64,000 bases of DNA from Metellina segmentata (lineage: Eukaryota; Arthropoda; Arachnida; Araneae; Tetragnathidae): the NCBI GenBank assembly GCA_947359465.1, contig OX375879.1, forward strand, positions 122,730,486 through 122,794,485, written 5' to 3'. The notes under the pieces were generated by a model. That model did no database searches. It worked only from the letters and a program-made list of their open reading frames with translations, and was not told the DNA's origin. Below, piece after piece: positions 55,515 to 64,000 of the stretch (its first letter is position 1; each line of letters opens with the position of its first letter). The translations under genes were made by a program, and so were the position numbers.

Positions 55515-56515
55515 TTACATAGCTTACAGGTGTTCTATGTGTGAACCCTTGGTCACACGGCGTTCATCAATGCGATAGTGCAGTTCCTGCCACACTCTAC
55601 TCAACATGGTACTATCAACGTTATTGACAGCACGTGTAATCCTTTATCGCAGTTCAGCTACGTCACGCGGCAAAGGGGGTACAAAAACTAAGTCTTTTAT
55701 GTACCCCGCAGTCCCAAAAAAAATCACAAGGGGTTGAATCCGGCGAGCGTGGGGGCCATCGCAAAAGAAGTATGTCATCTTCGGAAGCTCGCCCAATCCA
55801 ACGATGAGGTAAGTGTGTGTTCAGGTACTCACGTACATCACACATAAAATGGGGAGGAGCTCCTACTTGTTGAAAATCGAAGACGTCATCCTCATGTTCC
55901 TTCCTCTAATTGCGGCATTAGCCACAACCGTAGCATATCTAGGTACACTACACCGGTAATAGTCGTCTCTGTAAAAAAAAATGGCCCGTAGACACGTGAG
56001 GAGGAGATAGCGCAAAAAACGTTAACTTTTGGGGAATCACGTTAGTGTTCCACTTCACGATGAGAATATTCGGTGCCCCAAATGCATAAGTTGTGGCCGT
56101 TTACTTCGCCTGACAAGTGGAAGGTTGATACGTCACTAAAAATAATTTTCGGCATTAATGTTTCACGTTCTAGGACATCGATGCAAAATTCCGCAGGAGA
56201 AATGAAACCTGACGGCTTCAACGCTTGCAACAATTGCAATCTATACTGTTTCATACACAGATTTTGGCGTAGAATCCGCCAAACTGTTGGTGGCGATATC
56301 CCCAATTCTTGGCTTGCACAAACGTATGATTTCGTCTGGCTCCTCAAAAAACTTTGCCGTACATCGCTTACGGTTTGCGCAGATGGACACGGACGATCTC
56401 TTCGTTTCTTATCACACAGGCATCCTGTTTCTTTGAACTTCTTGTACCACGCATGAATTGTTTTGTTAGTTGGTCCCTGGGTTCGATATTTCGTACTAAA
56501 TGCCCGCTGAACCAA
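55515..56515 (-). pseudogene. IS630/Tc1-mariner-like transposase remnant, right half of composite
   Basis: Reverse-strand reading: VQRAFSTKYRTQGPTNKTIH, AWYKKFKETGCLCDKKRRDR; SQELGISPPTVWRILRQNL; LMPKIIFSDVSTFHLSGEVN, GHNLCIWGTE (first catalytic Asp in SDVSTFH); VNVFCAISSSRVYGPFFF; FQQVGAPPHFMCDVREYL; then RWPPRSPDSTPCDFF and a closing VTKGSHIEHL. FQQVGAPPH has Val where the family has the second catalytic Asp. Frame breaks lie after the first Asp block and near the C terminus. It is a different subfamily from the left half. Confidence 0.75.
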
Positions 56516-56886
56516 CCAAAACCACTAATTCAGATTTTGTAAATTATAAAACACAAAAGGCTTTCTGTTTGCCTGTAAACTCCATTTTTATTTACTAACT
56601 GCCTTCAGTCTACCGCCATCTACCGACAACTGGTGACAATAAAAATTGGAATATTTCTGTATTCTTTCAAATGTTCTTTTTTGCTGAATTAGTCTTAGTT
56701 TTTTTACTATTGCGCTTCGAAACCCGGGAGGGAATTCTGAATAACCCTGCATATATACACTCATTGCCATAAAAATTTGCGCACCAAGAAATAATTGTGG
56801 GATCGTAACGAAACTTGGCATGAAGGTACATGTCAGCCACATATGCAAATGATTAGAAATGCAGCGTGATTGCGCATTGCGCAATG

Positions 56887-56900
56887 CCACTAGAGGGCGT
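56887..56900 (+). promoter_or_regulatory. Near-perfect CTCF-core match inside the Tc1-like element
   Basis: CCACTAGAGGGCGT agrees with CCASYAGRKGGCRS at 13 of 14 positions (final base differs). It lies in the element's 5' leader, about 2.9 kb upstream of exon 2, in the same orientation as the match in the promoter island. Confidence 0.3.
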
Positions 56901-57015
56901 TGCACTTTGTTCTCCTTGGAGCAGGTAAGCAGAGCTTGTTTGAGTGTACTTAATCTTTTGCAAAGGAAACGCTGAGGTAGACATGCCGTTACGCCGCCGT
57001 CGAAGATAATATGAG

Positions 57016-58002
57016 ATGCTGTCAGAGTTCGAGAGGGGAAGAATCATCGGGATGATGGAAGATGGGAAGTCAGCTCGGCGAGTAGCTCGTCAAGTAGGCC
57101 GTTATGATTTTACTGTGAGGAGGTGTTGGGACCAGTGGACAGAAGAGACATCATTTACACGGCGACCAGGCTCAGGACGCCCTCGACAGACCAGTCGTCG
57201 AGAAGACAGTCACATCATACGAAACGCACGCGTAGAGTCAACTGCCTCATTGGCCGCTATCCAGACACAGACAGCACCTTCACTACGGGCCCTTGTGTCT
57301 TCCCGAACCATCGCAAGTGGCTGAAGGACATCTGGTATCGCGGCGCTCAATACGTGTGCTGCCAATGATAACCACCCACCGACGCCTCCGTTTGGAGTGG
57401 TGTCGCGCACGACGGGATTGGACTACAACGGAATGGAACCAGGTGGTCTTCAGCGACGAATCTAGATTTAATTTGAGCAGTGGTGACAATCGTGTTCGTG
57501 TGTGGAGGCCCCGTGGTGAACGCCTCAATCCTGCCTTCGCTTTACAGCTACACACCGCTTCCACACATGGTGTGATGGTATGGGGTGCTATTGCTTACGA
57601 TACACGGTCACCCCAATATTGATCCATAGCACAATGACAGCCCAGCCGTACGTCCATGACATCCTTCAGCCACATGTGATGCCCCTCATGGCAGGGCTCC
57701 CAGGTGCCATTTTTCAACAAGACAATGCTCGGCCACACACAGCAAGGATGTCACAAGACTGCTTCCGCTACATTACCACCCTTCCCTGGTCTGCTCGATC
57801 CCCAGATTTGTCACCAATCGAGCATATCTGAGATCATTTGGGACGGCAAGTTGGACACCCTTCGAGTTTGGTTGAACTACAGGCGCGTTTACAGCAACTG
57901 TGGAACGAGATGTCTCAGGACATCATACGGAACTTTTATGCCTCAATGCCCGCTCGTATTGCATCGTGCATTCGCTCTAGAGAGGGTCCAACAGAGTACT
58001 AA
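57016..58002 (+). pseudogene. Tc1-like transposase pseudogene
   Basis: The N terminus reads MLSEFERGRIIGMMEDGKSA, RRVARQVGRYDFTVRRCWDQ (first helix-turn-helix), then the GRPR-like RRPGSGRPRQTSRRED. After a frameshift near 57300 comes RRLRLEWCRARRDWTTTEWN, VVFSDESRFNLSSGDNRVRV (first catalytic Asp) and GVMVWGAIAYD. A shift back near 57590 gives AIFQQDNARPHTARMSQDCF (second Asp) and SARSPDLSPIEHI (Glu), then TGA in place of the Trp of HIWDHLGRQ. The tail continues in frame to TAA 58000-58002. By count 32 residues separate the second Asp from the Glu. It is inactive: two frameshifts and one nonsense in about 330 codons. Confidence 0.87.
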
Positions 58003-58094
58003 AACTTCCGTTCATTTGTACTTTTTTCTGCAATAAATGATCCTTTTTCTTTAATTTTCTAAATTTCGTTTCATTTTGACGACTTTTCTTGCAA

Positions 58095-58975
<881 letters not shown>

Positions 58976-59188
58976 ATTCCTCTCATTGCTATGTCTACAG
59001 CTGTCAGCGTGCTTGTATGGTTAGTTTTAAGAGAATTGGCATCAAATCGGACGTAGATTTTCGCACCCTTACTAAAATACAGCATTGTCTGTACTAATTA
59101 ATTTTCATAAAAATTATGAAAACAATTTAACTACACTGAAATTTGGAAGATTTTTACTTCGTTCATAGATTCTTGATTTCTCGGATTT

Positions 59189-59321
<133 letters not shown>

Positions 59322-59337
59322 CTTTGAATATACAAAT

Positions 59338-59489
59338 TCAATCTTGAAAATCAATCTTTGAATTACATCTTTACGCTTCATAAAAACATGATGAATATTG
59401 AATTACTTGTACAGTAACAAGTAATTCAATATTCATCATGTTTTTATGAAGCGTAAAGATGTAATTCAAAGATTGATTTTCAAGATTGA
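59338..59489. repeat. Perfect inverted repeat, 73-bp arms, 6-nt loop
   Basis: The left arm 59338-59410 is the exact reverse complement of the right arm 59417-59489, separated by ACAGTA. The arms start TCAATCTTGAAAATCAATC and meet at ATTGAATTACTTGT / ACAAGTAATTCAAT. It adjoins a (TA)n tract and lies 345 bp upstream of exon 2. Confidence 0.97.
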
Positions 59490-59528
59490 CAAGTAATTCA
59501 TGCAATGTACAAGTAATTCATGCAATGG
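59490..59528 (+). repeat. Two-copy direct repeat, ACAAGTAATTCATGCAATG
   Basis: ACAAGTAATTCATGCAATG is repeated head to tail with a one-base spacer. Its first part (ACAAGTAATTCA) also matches the hairpin's inner arm. Confidence 0.9.
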
Positions 59529-59833
59529 TAAAACGCTTTTGAAAAATTTATTCAAAATATTTACATGCGCTATTGGTTTGTATGATTTATGCGTTGCGTG
59601 TTTGTATGGTATTTTTCAAACCGAAGGCCATTTTGAGATAAATCAGTATTTTAGAAAAGTGCATGTAGTACTTACGGCTGCATCACGCAGAATGTAAACA
59701 TTTGAATCACATCGACTATTTATAAGAGACTATTTGTCATTCATTTTTTAGCAAGGCTTTTTACTTTCAGTTTCTTAAAAATACAAAAGGATTACTCATT
59801 ATTGTTCTAATAATCTATTTCTGTTTTTTGCAG

Positions 59834-59874
59834 GAAAATGTTTATTGGTGGGTTAAGTTGGCAAACAGCGCCAG
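59834..59874 (+). CDS. Msi/Rbp6: Musashi-family RNA-binding protein, coding exon 2 (41-nt micro-exon)
   Basis: The acceptor CTGTTTTTTGCAG ends at 59833 and the donor GTAAGA begins at 59875. The exon adds the last base of the split glycine codon, then KMFIGGLSWQTAP and the first base of a G-initial codon (GAN or GGN), usually Glu or Asp in this family. MFIGGL is the RNP2 strand of the first RRM, which contacts RNA, and LSWQT is strongly conserved in Musashi proteins. A tiny second exon holding only the start of the first RRM fits the vertebrate Musashi gene layout as I recall it. The remaining RRM1, RRM2 and the C-terminal region must lie beyond 64000. What is seen: splice sites, phase and motif. 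What is inferred: joining to 5594. Confidence 0.92.
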
Positions 59875-60471
59875 GTAAGAGTTCAATATTTTCTCAGTTT
59901 ACTTCTCTTACAGGAAATTGATGTTATTATTCATTCATTCAGTGCATGAATTCGAGTGTGAAATTAAAATAGCCCGATGAGCTACTATTATTGGTTTCTT
60001 TTTCCTCAGACCAGTGTCGGGCAAAGTTTAATCGGACTAACGATTGAAGCATGGTGACTAAATAATGAATCATTATTAATGATTAATGATTGTCCTCCAC
60101 GTTAAAGGATTTAGTTTTAGTTTGAACCAAGTAATCATGACTAAAAGTTATGACTGAAATTGCACTTATGTTCACCATTCAAATTGCAATCCCAATTGAC
60201 GTCCAAAGTGCAATTCATAAATAAAAAATACGTCTGAAGTTAGGGAAAGATAGTGAGCGCTGTGAAGGTTTCCCAGAGCGGTTAACATCCTTGAGCTTAG
60301 CATCGAGAGAAACGTGTTTCTCCTGTAAATGTTCCAGACATAATTGGACTTGTTTATCGAATACAATTCAGTTTGTTTAGAAAACAGCAAATTGTCAGAT
60401 AAAAAATTCATGTTGGATAGTTAATTGATCAACGCCATCCATCACAAAAACGACACTAAACTATATTTTAA

Positions 60472-61291
60472 GGGGTACAGCTACAGTCTACGTTTATAGC
60501 GGTAGCAACGGCTTTTGCGATTCTTTTTGGCGCACTTCTAAAGTCGCCAAGGCAAGAATTATTTCAAAAATTCTTTTCTTTCAAAATTTTATCTTTTTAC
60601 AACGGAAAATGAAAGCTTGAAAACACATTTGAGAACGTTTAGAAAAGTATATTTTTAAGAAACAGTCACAAAAAGTAGTAATCTTAAGCACATTTGTGAA
60701 CCAGCAGAAAAACTAAGCTGCGAATGTTGGGTAAGAATATATACCCTGAAAGTTATTAATTACACTAAATACAGTAGGCTGTTTGAGAAGAAAAATATTT
60801 TTTAAAGAAAAAAAGCAGGAAATAATACAACCTGATACGTCAGAACTGTTCCGGGAAAAAATTATAAAAAACGAAAATTCCACAAATGGCTAAAAAACAA
60901 AACTCAGAAAGATTTCGTGAAAAATATTTTGATAAAATAAAATTCCACAGTTGTAGAAATACAAATAAATAAACCAATAATATCACAGAAAAAAAATTTA
61001 AAAGGACCAATGCAATCAAAGAATATTTTAAAATTAAAATAACCAATGGAAACAAAAAAAAAATTTTAAACGAACTCATAAAATCAAACGACTTTAACGG
61101 ATTTTGGAAGAACTTTCTAGAATATTCAAAATGAAAATTGAAAGTTACCATTTGCCGAGGTTGCTATGAAAACCACAATAACCGTAAAGACAGATGGGCT
61201 GCCTTAATCTACCGTGACTCGCTACAAGAAGTGCGCCAAACAAATCGCCAAGTCCTTATACTGCTATAAACGTAGAGTGTAGCTGTACATT
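60472..61291. mobile_element. TTAA-flanked non-autonomous element C (820 bp)
   Basis: The left end GGGGTACAGCTACAGTCTAC, GTTTATAGCGGTAG and the reverse-read right end AATGTACAGCTACACTCTAC, GTTTATAGCAGTAT are inverted repeats. The similarity extends through GGCGATTTGTTTGGCGCACT. TTAA lies at 60468-60471 and 61292-61295. The interior is AT-rich and non-coding. Confidence 0.75.
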
Positions 61292-61312
61292 TTAAGGTAA
61301 CCTCAATATGAA

Positions 61313-61578
61313 GGTGAGTAGGTATATAGGTATACTAATTAACGTCGTACTGGAGCAACACAACGGACTTTTGACGACGGCGGTATCCATTCACAAGGGA
61401 ATGAATCAAGGACAACACCACATCATTTTGAACACGGTCAGATGACGAGGCAGCACCTGAGCTGGCACCCCACTCTCCAAACTTCCACACCACGCCAACG
61501 TGAGGGCATTGGAGGCCTCGACAGATTTAACTTGATCCAATCCCCTTTGTACACGACGGTGTTTATTGGATTCTGGTG
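61313..61578 (-). mobile_element. tRNA-derived SINE (head partly missing)
   Basis: Tail to head: AGGTATACTAATTAACGTCG, TACTGGAGCAACACAACGGA, CAAGGACAACACCACATCAT, GCACCTGAGCTGGCACCCCA, CTCTCCAAACTTCCACACCA, CGACAGATTTAACTTGATCC, GTACACGACGGTG. Confidence 0.82.
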
Positions 61579-61774
61579 GCTCACCGGGCCACCCCACGTG
61601 AAGGTGGGGAAGTATTTGGGTGATAAAAAGTAAAATTCCCACCCTCCGTCTGGTTTGTTTGTTTACACGAACAATTCCCACACATAAGTCCACACCGAAA
61701 TCCTGTTGTATCCATACGTGAAGACGCAAATGTGCAACAATGTGCCCGATCTTTCCTACTTGTTCATGCTGTGC

Positions 61775-62090
61775 AGCCCGGTCGGAAGAGCGGCGGATTA
61801 CCTATCAGAGGGCTCGAAACTCGATCCAAACAAAGACAGTCGTGCACATGGGGACTGGTGGACGTTGAATATGACGTGGTTTCCAATGTCTTCACGTTGA
61901 TGTGGTGTGGAAGTTTTTTTTGGTGGGGGGGGGGGGATGACGGGGGGAAATCGTATGTGATCTTGTTATCTGATTCAAAATGACGAAGAATGGTCCTCTG
62001 ATTTTTTCCTTTGGTTTTGATTCCGGATCGTCGCTCTAGCACCTCGCGTTGCTCCTGCGAGACGTTAGTTAAACGCCTAACTACCTCAAA
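61775..62090 (+). mobile_element. tRNA-derived SINE (head type 2), with G-run expansion
   Basis: Head AGCCCGGTCGGAAGAGCGGC, B-box remnant TCGAAACTCGATCC. Body CTGGTGGACGTTGAATATGA, GTTGATGTGGTGTGGAAG. The GGAGAGTGGGG block has become TTTTTTTGGTGGGGGGGGGG. Tail CGCGTTGCTCCTGCGAGACG, TTAGTTAAACGCCTAAC. Confidence 0.77.
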
Positions 62091-62479
62091 TAGCCTATGA
62101 AATGTATTTTGGAGGCGAGGAACTCACGAAACTAACACACATTGAGCATTGAACGACTCCATTTTGAAGGAATTATTGCGTGAGAAACCATCCGAGCCCA
62201 GTTGCTCCGCACTGTCTTTAAGCATTGTTGTCAGTGTGACCGAGAGAAGTCTAATTTGATAGACATATGTGTAGTGGTGGCCCAGAACAGCAAAACACTG
62301 CATACCTAAATTCAACTGCTAAATTTATTTACAAAACCACTGCGTGGCCAGCATGGCGTTCCCCGTGACAGTTCTTTTCGTGGGGTGAAGTGTGACCACT
62401 GCTCGTTAACTCCCAGTGATTGCTACGAATTCCCATATGAATTCGTAGTCTCTTGGATAATAGGCATAATGGCGACGAC

Positions 62480-62815
62480 CGTGGTGTTGGTTTGATTCGC
62501 AAACCAAATTATAAATAATTTTAACAATGTTTGCTTTGCAAACCAACATCACGGGAAACTCCGAGATGGCCTCGTCACTGTCAAATGCGGCCAATTTCGA
62601 TAACAGCCATCATGGTATTCCGCGTGGTGTTGGTATGATTTGCAAACCAAATGGAAATTTGTAGCCTATTGGAATGAATTCCCTGCGAATTTCAACTTGG
62701 TTTGCTTCGCAAACCATATTATGCTTATCATGTACTATGGTTTGCTTCGCAAATTGGATAACTGCCATAACGGAGTAGCCCGTGGTGTTGATTTGCTTTG
62801 CAAACCAACTAGGAA
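62480..62815. repeat. Cluster of GGTTTGC-NNN-GCAAACC palindromes
   Basis: Six variants of a 17-bp near-palindrome lie at about 62489, 62529, 62631, 62699, 62739 and 62789 (for example GGTTTGCTTCGCAAACC). Three or four are preceded by GTGGTGTTG. Related AACAAACCAACA strings occur near 26770-26820. It looks like part of a dispersed repeat with internal unit duplication. Confidence 0.65.
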
Positions 62816-62859
62816 TTCGGCACAATCTCTTGCGAAAATATAAATATTTAGTTGAAAAA

Positions 62860-63720
62860 TTATTTATTATTACTCTAAGTGCCAGAGATTCGTCAGGACT
62901 TTGCGTGCAGGAAACAAACGAATAAACATACAAACCCTTCCTTTTATAATATTAGGGAAAAGAAAATCAAACGCATAAGGTTTCTATATGGTATTAAATT
63001 TTCCGCAGATTTCAAATCCATTGAAACTTTTAATCCATCTTTAACAATCCCGATTTTACAAAAAAGAACTAAATAATGCCAGCCGAAATGTTTTTTTATT
63101 TTCTTTGCTTTCTTTCGCTGAAATCGTAAGTGGGCAGGAAATGTAATCTGTTTATTTTTGGAACACGAATGTTGGCTTGACGTCACAATCTCTTACGAAA
63201 ATGTAAAAGATATTCAATGAAATTTTTTATTTATTTAAAGAAAATTATATTTTAAGGTATTGAATTAATGTAAAATGTTCCGCAGATTTCAAATCCGTTG
63301 AAATTTTTTCTATCTTTAACGGTCTAGGAGATAGAAAAAAGAACTACATAACTAAAGTTAAAACTTTGTTTTTTATCGTCTGCCGGAAAATCATTCCTCC
63401 ACGCAAAATCAAAACGGAAAAAATAAATTTGGAATCTGTCATATCTTTATGCTGTTGCCATTCCAAAGAAAACAATAGTTAAATTTCATTAAATTAATTT
63501 AAAAATGTTCTAGATTGAATTTTAAAATTCGCCGCGACCCTAAAATTGCAAACAATTCGGACCACCTGTGTTCTAAATCCCATTACTGTAAGTGTCATAG
63601 ATTCGACAGAGCTTTGCGTGCAAGAAACAGACTTTCCTGTCATAATATTGGAGATGTAATATAAAGTTTCAGATATATATACGCCGCTCCGTCCGGTGCA
63701 AAAACGCGTCTCAATCCTCT
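62860..63720 (+). repeat. Diverged direct repeats (same dispersed family)
   Basis: AAGTGCCAGAGATTCGTCAG, GACTTTGCGTGCAGGAAACA (about 62878) recurs as AAGTGTCATAGATTCGACAG, AGCTTTGCGTGCAAGAAACA (about 63590). TTCCGCAGATTTCAAATCCA (about 63000) recurs as TTCCGCAGATTTCAAATCCG (about 63280). The open frames across it are not credible genes. Confidence 0.6.
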
Positions 63721-64000
63721 GAAGTCTCTTGCAAATCATCTCTTATTTGTGTTCTTATCCACAGCAGCACCCAAGATTTCATGTTCTTAATCGCATCAGA
63801 ACACAGACACTATCACACATCAATATTCATCTACTAGAAGAGTAGCAACCAGAACACAAGAATAACTGTTCTTATAACTTATCTGTGTTCGTAATCACCT
63901 GTCGGGAGATCGTTAGAATTGTCTTATGGGCTAATGAAAAATAGAGGTATGGGGGAGATTCTCATAGGGCAAACAAATATATTGAGGAAATGTAAAAGTT

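Larger units (their letters stand above)
54387..56750. mobile_element. Composite: two DDE elements joined tail to tail
   Basis: The left boundary starts CAGGGTGTTTCGAAACTCAT. The right boundary read in reverse starts CAGGGTTATTCAGAATTCCC and then has GGGTTTCGAAGCG. A plus-strand transposase remnant occupies the left half and a different minus-strand one the right half. Their C-terminal ends meet near 55500. Each half keeps its 5' terminus and lacks its own 3' inverted repeat, so the unit is bounded by two 5' ends. It may have formed by insertion of one into the other followed by deletion, or by an aberrant transposition joining. Confidence 0.75.
59875..64000 (+). other. Start of intron 2 (continues beyond the window)
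   Basis: No sequence encoding the expected continuation of RRM1 (an REYF-like segment, or the RNP1 GFGFVTF) was found on the plus strand. The interval contains one TTAA-flanked MITE, two SINEs and a degenerate repeat region. Confidence 0.75.

Noticed and set aside
56073..56456. 127-codon plus-strand frame
   Set aside because: Antisense shadow of the reverse-strand transposase remnant, which has clear helix-turn-helix and DDE-type motifs.
59875..64000. Musashi/Rbp6-type exon 3
   Set aside because: No plus-strand segment encoding the expected rest of RRM1 with an AG acceptor was found, so exon 3 is presumed to lie beyond the window.

Overview
The window looks like AT-rich genomic DNA from an animal, most likely an arthropod. 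It is almost entirely the first intron of one plus-strand gene. The gene is identified from two short exons. Exon 1 (5536-5594) encodes MDSEDQSSAASPTDVSHDPG and ends at a GTGAGT donor. Exon 2 (59834-59874) follows a polypyrimidine/AG acceptor, encodes KMFIGGLSWQTAP and ends at a GTAAGA donor. The splice phases agree, and HDPG followed by KMFIGGLSWQT is the start of the first RRM of Musashi-family RNA-binding proteins (vertebrate MSI1/MSI2, fly Rbp6). Intron 1 is therefore about 54.2 kb. Intron 2 runs off the right edge, and no third exon was seen. A GC- and CpG-rich promoter/5'UTR island (about 5240-5680) surrounds exon 1. It carries a full match to the CTCF core consensus and two upstream ORFs.

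Layout: 1-5.2 kb is upstream AT-rich DNA with a PIF/Harbinger-type MITE, small tandem duplications and a 1-kb degenerate minisatellite next to the promoter. From 5.7 to 9.5 kb, the start of intron 1 is an old, highly diverged tandem array with units of about 225-380 bp. From 9.5 to 24 kb the DNA is AT-rich and fairly poor in transposons. From 24 to 62 kb it is dense in mobile elements: a mariner pseudogene interrupted by a hAT MITE with a perfect 8-bp target duplication, a piggyBac pseudogene, a Tc1-like element with DD36E spacing (Incomer type), a composite of two DDE elements joined tail to tail, another Tc1-like pseudogene, an internally deleted hAT-like remnant, and about 25 copies or fragments of a tRNA-derived SINE.

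The most novel-looking content is a set of non-autonomous families. The first has TTAA-flanked CCC...GGG termini and an internal variable array built on the palindrome GACGAGATATCTCGTC (about eight loci). Others are TTAA-flanked elements with GGTATC or GTACAGCTAC termini, and a MITE with long inverted repeats whose copies abut (TA)n tracts. A perfect 73-bp-arm hairpin lies about 345 bp upstream of exon 2.

No intact transposase was found. All mobile-element genes here are disrupted, and the only cellular gene with support is the Musashi/Rbp6-type gene. No tRNA gene, rRNA or CRISPR array was seen.
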